Shown in pieces: positions 29,901-39,284 of a stretch of 64,000 nt of DNA. Source of the DNA: Rhynchopus euleeides (taxonomy: Eukaryota; Euglenozoa; Diplonemea; Diplonemida; Diplonemidae); contig OY723285.1 in the NCBI GenBank assembly GCA_963210315.1, positions 1,364,001 to 1,428,000 on the forward strand, written 5' to 3'. How positions within the stretch are numbered: position 1 is the stretch's first letter; each line of letters begins with the position of its first letter. The notes under the pieces are model-generated. The model worked only from the letters and a program-made list of their open reading frames with translations. It was not told where the DNA came from and did not search any database. The translations under genes were made by a program, and so were the position numbers.

Positions 29901-31097
29901 TCACGCGCGCCCGCCCCCGGCCCTGCCGTTTCCCGGCGCCCTCGCCGGTGCCTTCGCCACGATGCGCTGCTGGGGGGCTCTGGCGGCGGTGCGGGGGCGT
30001 GTGTGTTGTGTCTGGGGGGCGGCCCCCGGGCCCACTGCCGCAGCCGCTCGCATCACAGGGTGGGCCGTGGCGTCCTCCCTGGCGAGGTGGCGCTCGATCG
30101 CAGCTCGCGGCACCCTGTCTCGCACGAAGGCAATCTGGAGCAGCACCTGTCGCAGCAGGTGGTTCCCCAGCTCCCTCTGGGGGGTGCGCCCCCAGCCTGC
30201 GACGCACGCCGTCGCCAAGATCCAGAGGCGCAATGCCTCGAAGGCCTCCCCCAGAATGCGCCCCCCGGGGAGATGCAGCGAACCCGACACCCAGCGAGAC
30301 TCGAGCTGCAGTACCAGGTACTGCGCGTCGGTCTCGATGGCCGCATCCCACTCCGCGACGTCCGCCACATCCGCCGGGTGCACCGCCGCGCTCGTCATCG
30401 GCGCCGCCATCTGCGGGTACATCGGGGGCGGTGTCACCGGGGGAGCACCCATCTGCTGAGGAGGGGGAGGGGGCTGCGACGCCACCATCGATGCAGCCTG
30501 CTGCTGCATGGTCGCGACACGCCGGTCGAATTCCTCCTGGAACTGACGTGTTTGTTCTGCCGAAGCCTCGTCGAAGCGCCGCTGCTGCGCTGCTGCCTGT
30601 GCCTGCACTTCGTTCAAAGCCTCGCGCACCGCTGCCACCTCCCGTTCTGACTGCACCCGCATGTCCTCGATGGTCGTCGCCGCCATCTCGGTCTGGTGCA
30701 CCGAGGTCTCGACGAGTCGGATGTAGACCCAATCCGGAGCGGGGAAGGGGTAGGTCACATCCGGACCGTCGTGCACTTCGACTCCGGCCACATAGTTGTA
30801 GGCCTCCGACAATGTCACTTCATATGTCGGAGAGCCGTCCTGGTCAGGTGCACCCGCAGAGAGACGCGCTGCGTAACGCGCGAAATCCGTCGATCCGTCA
30901 GACGGTCTGCACGTGTATACAACACACGCATTCACCAGGGCAGCGGCCTGGTCCCCCAGCATCCGCACCGACATCTCCACAGGGGCCACAAACCCCTGCC
31001 CAGCGGTGGCTCTGGGGGAGACCGCCCGCGCCCGCTGAGTCCCCACCCACGACATGGTGAAGGGCTGCAGGGGGACGACGTCAGGGGAGGTTGTCAT
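29901..31097 (-). CDS. DIRS-B gag-like protein
   Basis: 398 residues from ATG 31097 (MTTSPDVVPLQPF). An N-terminal mixed domain leads to a long coiled-coil stretch (REVAAVREALNEVQAQAAAQ, TRQFQEEFDRRVATMQQQAA), a Pro-rich linker (QPPPPPQQMGAPPVTPPPM), a helical domain with WDAAIETDAQYLVLQLESRW and a basic, Ala/Arg-rich tail. There is no zinc knuckle. First gene of the element; a structural or RNA-binding role is inferred from position. The coiled coil could support multimer assembly. No clear sequence relation to the Ngaro gag. Confidence 0.68.
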   Translation of the reverse strand: MTTSPDVVPLQPFTMSWVGTQRARAVSPRATAGQGFVAPVEMSVRMLGDQAAALVNACVVYTCRPSDGSTDFARYAARLSAGAPDQDGSPTYEVTLSEAYNYVAGVEVHDGPDVTYPFPAPDWVYIRLVETSVHQTEMAATTIEDMRVQSEREVAAVREALNEVQAQAAAQQRRFDEASAEQTRQFQEEFDRRVATMQQQAASMVASQPPPPPQQMGAPPVTPPPMYPQMAAPMTSAAVHPADVADVAEWDAAIETDAQYLVLQLESRWVSGSLHLPGGRILGEAFEALRLWILATACVAGWGRTPQRELGNHLLRQVLLQIAFVRDRVPRAAIERHLAREDATAHPVMRAAAAVGPGAAPQTQHTRPRTAARAPQQRIVAKAPARAPGNGRAGGGRA

Positions 31098-31417
31098 TGT
31101 GTAGCGGGCGACGGGCGGTTGGAAAGGGCAGTGGGGAAGAAGGCGTGGGAACAGAAGGTGAAAGTGTAACAATAAAAGAAAGCGGACAAGACGAAGAGTG
31201 TTGGCCGCGGGGAGATTACCCTGATGAAGGGGGTGTTGTGTGGTGTGGTGTTAAAGTTATATACAAGGTGTCCCGGGAAGGTGCATGGGCACAACATGGG
31301 GGGAGAGAGAGAGGGGAAAGGCAACAGGATTGGGGTTGAGGGGTGTCAGGGGTGATGAGGGGGATGGGGGTGTCTGCTGCCAGTGGCCTTGGGTCATATT
31401 CCCTCAGTAAACTGTGA

Positions 31418-33029
31418 TAACAGAAGATCGTGCTGCCCACTCCCCACTCCCCTCTCCACCACACTTGTAGGAAGGCTAAGTGCCAAGAGGGCAAGGCTTG
31501 CCCGGAATGTGTTGCTGCGTACACTTAGCCTCCCTCACACAGGAACCGATGGGGAACTCTGGCCACAGTGGGCCTGCTCACTAGTCGGAGTTCCCAAGGT
31601 TCCTGCCCCCCTCTCCCCTCGGTTCCATGCCATCTCTCCCCTTCTCTATTCGGTCACAGGAATGTTGGCTTGCAGTCCGTATAATTCTTGGGTTTTACAC
31701 ACAACCCCCCACACCTCAGGTAACGACAAGCTCCAACTTACTTTCTCCCACGGACTGCGCAAAGCCTTTCTCTTTTTCCCTTCCCTCCCACCCGGGGTGT
31801 CGTTCGGCGCTGATCGCGCGGCTCTTCCGCTGCGTCCTGCGGCGACCTGCGTCTTTGGTGACTTCAGCCGCGCGCTCAGCGTACCCCTGCGCTACGAACA
31901 GTAATGGTAACAGAAGATCGTGCTGCCCACTCCCCACTCCCCTCTCCACCACACTTGTAGGAAGGCTAAGTGCCAAGAGGGCAAGGCTTGCCCGGAATGT
32001 GTTGCTGCGTACACTTAGCCTCCCTCACACAGGAACCGATGGGGAACTCTGGCCACAGTGGGCCTGCTCACTAGTCGGAGTTCCCAAGGTTCCTGCCCCC
32101 CTCTCCCCTCGGTTCCATGCCATCTCTCCCCTTCTCTATTCGGTCACAGGAATGTTGGCTTGCAGTCCGTATAATTCTTGGGTTTTACACACAACCCCCC
32201 ACACCTCAGGTAACGACAAGCTCCAACTTACTTTCTCCCACGGACTGCGCAAAGCCTTTCTCTTTTTCCCTTCCCTCCCACCCGGGGTGTCGTTCGGCGC
32301 TGATCGCGCGGCTCTTCCGCTGCGTCCTGCGGCGACCTGCGTCTTTGGTGACTTCAGCCGCGCGCTCAGCGTACCCCTGCGCTACGAACAGTAATGGTAA
32401 CAGAAGATCGTGCTGCCCACTCCCCACTCCCCTCTCCACCACACTTGTAGGAAGGCTAAGTGCCAAGAGGGCAAGGCTTGCCCGGAATGTGTTGCTGCGT
32501 ACACTTAGCCTCCCTCACACAGGAACCGATGGGGAACTCTGGCCACAGTGGGCCTGCTCACTAGTCGGAGTTCCCAAGGTTCCTGCCCCCCTCTCCCCTC
32601 GGTTCCATGCCATCTCTCCCCTTCTCTATTCGGTCACAGGAATGTTGGCTTGCAGTCCGTATAATTCTTGGGTTTTACACACAACCCCCCACACCTCAGG
32701 TAACGACAAGCTCCAACTTACTTTCTCCCACGGACTGCGCAAAGCCTTTCTCTTTTTCCCTTCCCTCCCACCCGGGGTGTCGTTCGGCGCTGATCGCGCG
32801 GCTCTTCCGCTGCGTCCTGCGGCGACCTGCGTCTTTGGTGACTTCAGCCGCGCGCTCAGCGTACCCCTGCGCTACGAACAGTAATGGTAACAGAAGATCG
32901 TGCTGCCCACTCCCCACTCCCCTCTCCACCACACTTGTAGGAAGGCTAAGTGCCAAGAGGGCAAGGCTTGCCCGGAATGTGTTGCTGCGTACACTTAGCC
33001 TCCCTCACACAGGAACCGATGGGGAACTC
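31418..33029 (+). repeat. SDR tandem array, right part (end of unit 2, units 3-5)
   Basis: Unit 2 resumes at 31418 and ends at 31559. Units 3-5 are 31560-32049, 32050-32539 and 32540-33029, each exactly 490 bp and virtually identical. Open frames of 255 codons recur once per unit and are a by-product of the repeat. Confidence 0.92.
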
Positions 33030-33839
33030 GGTACGCCTTCTTTCGAAGACCCCAAAATTTTCCGGCGCCTGCGGCGGGCCCCCCCCCCCGCACGCGCACG
33101 TAAAGTGCGCGGCCCAGAACATGCTCTCCCGACTCTCCCCTGAGACTGCCGGAAATTTTCCGGCGCCTGCGGCGGGCTGCCTACCCCCCCCCCCCCCCCG
33201 TGCTGTACAAGAGCGCGCGGAAAGCCACCAAAAAGTGCCAGCAGGGCTTTCCCTAAATATTGGGTCCGGGGGGGCTGGGAACCGGTTTCGGGTACAAAAA
33301 AACGCGCACAGTAGGGGCACTTCTCGGGGGGAGCTTGCCCGGCCCCTATGCCACCTGAGCTCCTGCAAAACCTACTTTTTGGCATGATTTGACACATCTG
33401 TCTTCAAGACAGCTCCAGAGGGGCAAAAAAAGTTCTGTTTAGAGGAGGCCTACCTCCAGCCATCCCTCACAAAAAAAGTGTGACGGAAATTAATTTGGTC
33501 AATTCGGCTCAAAAAAACAGCCTCCTGGACCCCCCACACACTCCGACATTGCCAAAAAACACATTTTTGGACATGTTCGGGTGTGCGCCACTTCACCTTG
33601 GGGCCAGAGTGCCGCCAGAGAGTACTCCCAGGGCAGAACAACGCAGAAACAAATGACTGTTGGTCAGGAACACACCCCCTCACAGCGAGGTGTTGGTCGG
33701 AAATGGAGAGAAACACATTCGGACGATCTTCGACTGGCCACGGGGACATTTGGAGACACTCGGAATTGCCCTGGAACAACTCGCTGTTGCCTGAGTCAAC
33801 AGCGTCAACAGTTGAAACTCAATCTTTGCCCACGGGCGA
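33030..33839. other. Intergenic with a 22-bp direct repeat and C-run
   Basis: TTTTCCGGCGCCTGCGGCGG occurs at about 33057 and 33155. A C-run lies at about 33184-33198. 33620-33720 has diverged copies of the TGTTGGTC minisatellite. No gene is supported. Confidence 0.5.
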
Positions 33840-34805
33840 CCTGGGGCGACCTCCTTCTGGCCTGGGGCGACCTCAAGGAACCTCGGAAATAGGTTCCTTA
33901 GCCAGAAGGAACCTCAAGGAACCTCAGAAAGAGGTGCCTTGGCCACAAGGAACCTCAAGCAACCTCAGAAAGAGGTTCCTTGGCCACAAGGAACCTCAAG
34001 GAACCTCAGAACTAGGTTCCTTGACCATGAGGAACCTCAAGGAACCTCAGAACTAGGTTCCTTGACCATAAGGAACCTCAAGGAACCTCGAAACTAGGTT
34101 CCTTGGCCATAAGGAACCTCGTTCTGAGGTTCCTTGAGGTTCCTTATGGTCAAGGAACCTAGTTCCGAGGTTCCTTGAGGTTCCTTATGGTCAAGGAACC
34201 TAGTTCTGAGGTTCCTTCAGGTTCCTTATGGCCAAGGAACCTCTTTCTGAGGTTCTTTGAGGTTCCTCATGGTCAAGGAACCTAGTTCCGAGGTTCCTTG
34301 AGGTTCCTTATGGCCAAGGAACCTTGTTCCGAGGTTCCTTGAGGTTCCTTGTGGCCAAGGAACCTCTTTCTGAGGTTCCTTGAGGTTCCTTGAGGTTCCT
34401 CATGGCCAAGGAACCTATTTCTGAGGTTCCTTGAGGTTCCTTATGGCCAAGGAACCTTGTTCCGAGGTTCCTTGAGGTTCCTTGTGGCCAAGGAACCTCT
34501 TTCTGAGGTTCCTTGAGGTTCCTTCTGGCTAAGGAACCTATTTCCGAGGTTCCTTGAGGTTCCTCATGGCCAAGGAACCTATTTCTGAGGTTCCTTGAGG
34601 TTCCTTATGGCCAAGGAACCTTGTTCCGAGGTTCCTTGAGGTTCCTTGTGGCCAAGGAACCTCTTTCTGAGGTTCCTTGAGGTTCCTTCTGGCTAAGGAA
34701 CCTATTTCCGAGGTTCCTTGAGGTTCCTCATGGCCAAGGAACCTATTTCTGAGGTTCCTTGAGGTTCCTTATGGCCAAGGAACCTTGTTCCGAGGTTCCT
34801 TGAGT
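33840..34805. repeat. GGTTCCTTGAGGTTCCTT minisatellite with orientation switch
   Basis: About 970 bp of AAGGAACCTCAAGGAACCTC-type units. Up to about 34117 the units read CCAAGGAACCTCAAGGAACC; beyond it they read in reverse complement (GAGGTTCCTTGAGGTTCC). Spacers are ATGGCCA or GTGGCCA and CTTTCT or AGTTCC. The two halves can pair over long distances. Confidence 0.88.
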
Positions 34806-35048
34806 AGAGGAGGCATAGCAAACGGAAATCCCTAACAAAATTTTGTCTCCGAAATTATTTTGGCCAATTTTCTCCCGAAAAACCTAGAAACCAGACCCAC
34901 CGCACATCGAGAATGTCATTTTTCGGTGATTTCTGGGGTCTGGGGGCCTTTTGCCACCCTCCCGTGCCTCATCATGTGTTGATCCCTCCTTTATTAATTG
35001 TCAGGTAGGTAACCCTGCACGGGTGTTGTCACCGTTGATCACTCTTTA
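34806..35048. other. Spacer ahead of the 29-bp TIR unit
   Basis: The last ~50 bp (GTAACCCTGCACGGGTGTTG, about 35010-35029) recur after the unit at about 35876-35899, so the inverted-repeat unit lies between two direct copies of a ~45-bp sequence. Confidence 0.55.
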
Positions 35049-35863
35049 TTACCGTATTCGGAAAAATACTGGAACGGAATAATGTTCCAACTTCCGGCCG
35101 AGACCCCATCTGTTCCAGTTATTTTCCGTTCCAGAATTGTTTTGGGGGGTCTGCGCGGACTTGGCCGTTTTCTGAGAGTCGGGTACTTTCCCAAGGGTAT
35201 GTTGGGCCCACCATCCTCCACCATGGCATGGGGTGGGGTGAGGTGGGATTTCGGACATGTGCCCCAAAAACTGACAAGTACCCGTCAGTGATCTGAGTAG
35301 GTACCGTACCAGGTACCGGGGGGTAGTACCCCCTGGTACCCCCAAAATGGCCGTTTTCAGTTTCGTGAAATTTGCATTTCCGGCGTTTTTCAGAGCTGTG
35401 GTGGGGTCACTTTGCTCTGGGAGATGAGTTTTTGGCCAATCAATTTTTTTTCGATTTTCCTAAGGAAATGTGGACCAGCCCAAAATGAAAAATGGAGGGG
35501 GGGTACTTCGAACCTGAGGCCAAAAAAAAATTGCGACCAACCAAACTCATCTCCCAGAGCAAAATGACCACACTACTGGCCGGAATTGATCCGGAAATTC
35601 CTAATTTCTGAAAATTTTTCGGCTGGGACCCAAGTCTGGATTTTCGAAGTCCCGGGGGGTACCGGGGGGTAGTACCTGGTACGGTACCTACTCAGATCAC
35701 TGTACCCGTCAATTTCCCCCATATTCTAATTCTGGAACGGAAAAATACTGGAACGGAATAATGTTCCAAGTTTCGAAAATCCGGGTTTGTTCCAGTTATT
35801 TTCCGTTCCAGAAAAAATCCGTTCCAGCATTTTTCCGTTCCAGTATTTTTCCGAATACGGTAA
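35049..35863. mobile_element. Non-autonomous inverted-repeat element (perfect 29-bp TIRs)
   Basis: TTACCGTATTCGGAAAAATA... (35049-35077) is exactly matched in reverse complement at 35835-35863. Subterminal CTGGAACGGAA/TTCCGTTCCAG motifs repeat at both ends. Palindromic blocks with GGTACCGGGGGGTAGTACC follow at both sides. A second, inner inverted pair is built on TCACTTTGCTCTGGGAGATG (35404-35423) and CATCTCCCAGAGCAAAATGA (about 35549-35568). No coding capacity. A ~45-bp direct repeat flanks the unit. Confidence 0.75.
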
Positions 35864-35899
35864 TTGTTAGGCGGGTAAACCCTGCACGGGTGTTGTCAC

Positions 35900-36250
35900 C
35901 AATGTGACACTTTCAACCGGTTGAAACTTTTTTGCGAAAGTTGACGCAACTTTGTCAACTGAGAGTTGACAAAGTTGAAAAGTTGACGGTTGAAACCCGA
36001 TTTTGGCTGTCAACTGGTGAAATGTGGACTTTTCAACCGGCAACCTTTCAACTTTCAACCAAAGTTGACAGTTGAAAGTCAACTTTTCAACCGGCAACCG
36101 TCAACCGGCAACTGTCAACCGTCAACCGTCAACCGTCAACCGTCAACCGGCAACCGGCAACCGTCAACCGTCAACCGGCAACCGGCAACCGGCAACCGGC
36201 AACCGGCAACCGGCAACCCCGGTTGCCGGTTGCCGGTTGCCGGTTGAAAG
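35900..36250. repeat. Heptamer array CAACCG(G/T) with inverted end
   Basis: 36085-36220 is mostly head-to-tail CAACCGG and CAACCGT heptamers. At 36221 it turns into CCGGTTGCCGGTTGCCGG, giving a hairpin. Upstream (35910-36085) AAAGTTGAC/GTCAACTTT variants occur in both orientations. The downstream end joins repeat K copy 2. Confidence 0.85.
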
Positions 36251-36261
36251 TTGACAAAAAA

Positions 36262-36600
36262 ATCGTGAAAAAAACACAAGTCGTAGGGGGACCCCAACAC
36301 CCCATATACCCCCTTCTGGGACCAAAAAGTGCACGAAAGGGGTTAAAACGGCCCAATTCGTTGATTTGTTGCATTTCCCTGCAAAAAAACGGTTTTTGTG
36401 TGGGGCGAGTAGTTGTAGAAAATCGCGAAAAATGTCAAAAAATCGAAATTTTCACAGAGGCCCAAAAACGTGTTTCTGGGTGAAAAATGGGCCCAGAAAC
36501 CGATTTCTGGCGATTTCTGGGTGGTTTTTGGGGGTTTCTGGCCATTTTTCTGCAATTTTTCTGGTCAGAACCCACCCAGAAGCCCTTAGAAAATGGCTGG
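36262..36600 (+). repeat. Dispersed repeat family K, copy 2
   Basis: Contains the shared anchor GGGACCAAAAAGTGCACGAA, then GGGGTTAAAACGGC and the TTTTCACAGAGGCCC block. Unlike copies 1 and 3 it is preceded by the heptamer array rather than a CCCTCC-type minisatellite. Confidence 0.75.
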
Positions 36601-36823
36601 TGGCAGTTTTGGGTCGAATTGAACAGAAGGACGAATTGCTCGCCAACTCTTTCGATACATCAAAATTTGGGCATTTTCCGTTACTCTGAACACATTCGCA
36701 CACCATGAGAAAATTTCGAATTTTTGGCTGAAAAATCCGGGTTTGGGTTGGGCGGGTGGGGGTCCGCTCCACCCAAAAATCTCAGCCAAATTTTTTTCGA
36801 AAATCGAACATCTATTTTTCCCG
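36600..36823. other. Spacer, no feature seen
   Basis: AT-tract sequence between repeat K copy 2 and the LINE-B poly(A) end; no gene supported. Confidence 0.35.
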
Positions 36824-38892
36824 TTTTTTTTTAAAAGGAGAGGGGGCCCGGTGCCTGCGCGCGTCCTGTCGTACTGTGGCTGCTTGGTGGGGCTAGCGCA
36901 GCAGGTTCTACTTTTGCTTCTACGGGCTCTTAGCACTGTAACATGAACTACACAAACAACAAAGCTCTAGGGCAAACAAACCGCGCACTGGCCGGGGTTG
37001 AGCTGCGTGGGGCTCCGTGCTGGCGGCATGAACAAGGGGCTGTAGGCAAATCTACCATTCACAAGGGGCAGCCCGCTGGTGAGGGGAAAAGGGGGCGAGG
37101 TAAAGGGGGGGGGGGGGGCAGGGGGGGAGAGGCGAAAGCGACTGACAGCGAGGGCGTGGATCGACTCCGCTGGCGCATTCACCGGAAGAAAGGGGAAGGG
37201 GGCACGGGGGTGGGGAACGGGAGGGGGGGGGGGGAGGGGCGAAAGGAAAGAGGGGGGTAGGGGGGGGGGAGCCGACCTACGGCTATCTCGCTCCCCTGGC
37301 GGCCCTACTCCCCTGGCTCTGGGACCCCTGGGAACTCCGCTGCGAAGACCCCCGCGCCCCTGGCCGGCTCGCCCGCGCCCGCTTGCCTGCCCGCGCCCTC
37401 AGACGACAACAGACCACGTTGTACGCCTCCGCCTGTGAGGCCTTGTCATCCCCCAACTCGGCCCACCAAGCCTGAATGGCCCGGAGCGCCGCCTCCTGCT
37501 CCTCCTGCGGTCGGTGCACGTCGGGGCAGAACTGCTCCTCCCACTCCCCCACCGTCGTGGCCCCGTCGTCCTCATCCATCTCCTGACCACGCTGCGGCGA
37601 TGCCGACTCCCGCTTCCGCTTCGGCTGCGACGACATCGAGGTGGCTGGTGCTTGCGCAGGGTTGGAGCCTTCCTCGGTGGCGGTCGGGTCGGAGCGGCCG
37701 GTGGCCGGGGCGCCGGTGGGTGCAGGAGGGGGATCACCTTCTCGTCGAGGGGGATCACCCTGGTCCTGCGGCTGCGGGACCCTCGCAGGCGGCTCCTCCG
37801 CGTCCCGAGGCCCCAGATCCATACAGGTCTCCCCCTGCTCCACGCATTCCCCACACGCCCTGCAATCGCAACCGAAACAACGCCAGTGTTCGACTGCGGT
37901 ATCCACCGCCTCTGCACAGCGGGCACAGTAAAAGCGGCGGCGCGACGGCTGGGACGGCACCTGGCACATGGGGAGGCCCTGCTCCCCCCCTGGACAGCCA
38001 GTCCGCCCCAACACCGGCGAGGGGGCGAGGGCAGACACTGCCTCCGCCAGAGGTGGGGGCACCAAAAGGGGGGTGTAGTGCTTTCCCTGATGCTTGACTC
38101 CAAGCACTCCGACGAAAGGCTTCACCCGGGGGCGGTGGACCGTGGGGGGCGCTTGATCAGATAGGACCACCACAGCCCACCCCGACCCCAGCGCAAGTCC
38201 ATGTACTGCTACCTGGTCCGCCCAAGAAGCCTCGTCCCGGCTACCCTCGACTCGCATGGCCGCAGCCCAGGACTCGCTGTTCGGCTCGGCCCGAGCACAA
38301 AGGCCTGGGTCACGTAGCACCGCCTGGACGGCTAGCCTCCGCATGCCCGCCGCCGAGCCTCCCATAATGAAAGCCGCCGCATCGAAGAAGCAGTCGCCTG
38401 GTGTGAAACGGAACCCCGTGCACTCCTGCATCCCCAAAGACCGTTGCAGCCTGGACAGACCGTCCCCTCCCCCTGGGGCCCGGCCCTCCAGCAAAGCCTT
38501 TGTCAGTGCGGTGCTCGCCGGGGGCGGAGGAGGGGGCTCCGCTTGCCCCGGCGGATGAGGGGCCACCCCTTGGTCCTCGCGTGGCAGAGGTAGTGGCGTG
38601 CAGACGCACCTGGTGTCGTCTTCGCCCAGCTCACAGCAGGTCGGGCACACCATCCTCGAGCAGTGACCACACTCCCCATGGTGCACGGCCGTGGTGAAGA
38701 GCGACGCACAGAACTGACAGCAACCCGGTGACCCCGACACATCCACGCGCCCCGGGATAACCGGGCCCTGCGGCACCTCGACCTCCACACACTTCGTGTA
38801 TGTGACCTGTTCCACCACCTGGTCCGGCACCGTGACCGGCTTGAACCCCCCGTCCACGCCGCCCACAAAAAGCGCTTGGCATGGTTCACCTC
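36824..38892 (-). mobile_element. LINE-B non-LTR retrotransposon, 3' portion
   Basis: Minus-strand order: coding region (38866-37283), a 3' untranslated region with C-runs, then CTCTCCTTTTAAAAAAAAA at about 36838-36824. The last ~320 bp recur at 55468-55788, also ending in CTCTCCT plus an A-run, as expected for a LINE 3' end. A TTGTGAATGGTAG motif in the untranslated region is also present in LINE-A (TTGTGAATGGTTAG). The RT part is missing; the 5' side meets repeat X' at about 38893. Confidence 0.72.
37283..38866 (-). CDS. LINE-B OTU-like protease with two zinc clusters (C-terminal polyprotein part)
   Basis: Up to 527 residues; the first in-frame start is GTG and a stop lies ~9 codons upstream, so the true N-terminus is uncertain. 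Residues ~49-88 hold a cysteine cluster (CCQFCASLF...GECGHCSRMVCPTCC). Residues ~150-275 are OTU-like, with nucleophile Cys159 (PGDCFFDAA) and His263 (GKHYTPLLV). A second FYVE-like cluster covers 314-348 (FYCARCAEAV...CFGCDCRACGECV). The remainder is Pro-rich, then acidic, then Arg-rich. The layout matches the C-terminal third of LINE-A (OTU then zinc cluster), with an extra N-terminal finger. It may process the polyprotein or remove ubiquitin; this is inferred from the fold alone. Confidence 0.68.
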   Translation of the reverse strand: MGGVDGGFKPVTVPDQVVEQVTYTKCVEVEVPQGPVIPGRVDVSGSPGCCQFCASLFTTAVHHGECGHCSRMVCPTCCELGEDDTRCVCTPLPLPREDQGVAPHPPGQAEPPPPPPASTALTKALLEGRAPGGGDGLSRLQRSLGMQECTGFRFTPGDCFFDAAAFIMGGSAAGMRRLAVQAVLRDPGLCARAEPNSESWAAAMRVEGSRDEASWADQVAVHGLALGSGWAVVVLSDQAPPTVHRPRVKPFVGVLGVKHQGKHYTPLLVPPPLAEAVSALAPSPVLGRTGCPGGEQGLPMCQVPSQPSRRRFYCARCAEAVDTAVEHWRCFGCDCRACGECVEQGETCMDLGPRDAEEPPARVPQPQDQGDPPRREGDPPPAPTGAPATGRSDPTATEEGSNPAQAPATSMSSQPKRKRESASPQRGQEMDEDDGATTVGEWEEQFCPDVHRPQEEQEAALRAIQAWWAELGDDKASQAEAYNVVCCRLRARAGKRARASRPGARGSSQRSSQGSQSQGSRAARGAR

Positions 38893-38990
38893 AAGGTGAC
38901 CAACCCTACAGCTGTCGGCCTGTCGGTCGGCCAGTCGGTCGGTCGGCCGACAGCAAAAAAAAAATCCGAATTTTTTTTTGCCGATTGGGT
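38893..38990 (+). repeat. Repeat X', shortened relative of repeat X
   Basis: Starts AAGGTGACCAACC, then CAGCTGTCGGCCTGTCGG and GGTCGGTCGG like repeat X, but the middle is missing. It ends with an A-run, a T-run and GCCGATTGGGT. As in the repeat X pair, its AAGGTGACC end faces an OTU-coding region. Confidence 0.65.
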
Positions 38991-39186
38991 CAGGCCTGGG
39001 CGGGGAACCAGCCCTTTTTCCGGGTTTTTTTGGGTCGGGGAACCAGGTTTTTTCTAAGAATTTTTACAAGGGATTTTTTGCTCACCCCCCCACAGGTTTC
39101 AGGCGCGTGCCCGTCAGGCGGGACTTTTTCTATGATTTCTACGATGAAAACCACCCCCCCGCCCCCACCCCCCCCCCCCTTCTAAG
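38991..39186 (-). mobile_element. Solo right end of hAT-1
   Basis: Inverted copy of 25374-25569, beginning CAGGCCTGGGCGGGGAACC and ending CCCCTTCTAAG. The flanking eight bases, ACCCAATC on the minus strand (38990-38983), equal the left flank of hAT-1 at 20472-20479. The rest of the transposon is absent. Confidence 0.82.
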
Positions 39187-39284
39187 CCGCAGGACTGATC
39201 GTGAATGCACAGAGAGAGCTGAGAAGGGACATATTTCCCACCCGACAAGCATGTGAACGACAGTGCTGTCGATCACGATCGGTG

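Larger units (their letters stand above)
26787..31417 (-). mobile_element. DIRS-B tyrosine-recombinase retrotransposon
   Basis: Inserted in unit 2 of the 490-bp array between CAGTAATGG and TAACAGAAG with no target duplication. Minus-strand gene order is gag (31097-29901), tyrosine recombinase (29636-28707), RT/RNase H (28707-26998). The ends look like imperfect inverted repeats: GGGAATCATACCTTGGCC at the left, and GGGAATATGACCCAAGGCC on the complement of the right end, each followed by a GCAGACA. That is nearer to a DIRS-type inverted end than to the split direct repeats of the Ngaro copies. Sequence is unrelated to Ngaro outside the conserved motifs. Confidence 0.82.

Noticed and set aside
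31627..33143. Repeated 255-codon open frames in the 490-bp units
   Set aside because: They recur once per repeat unit, run across unit boundaries and overlap open frames on the other strand; no protein features.
36085..36250. Interstitial telomere repeat
   Set aside because: The heptamer CAACCGG/T does not match a known telomere unit and is associated with repeat K.
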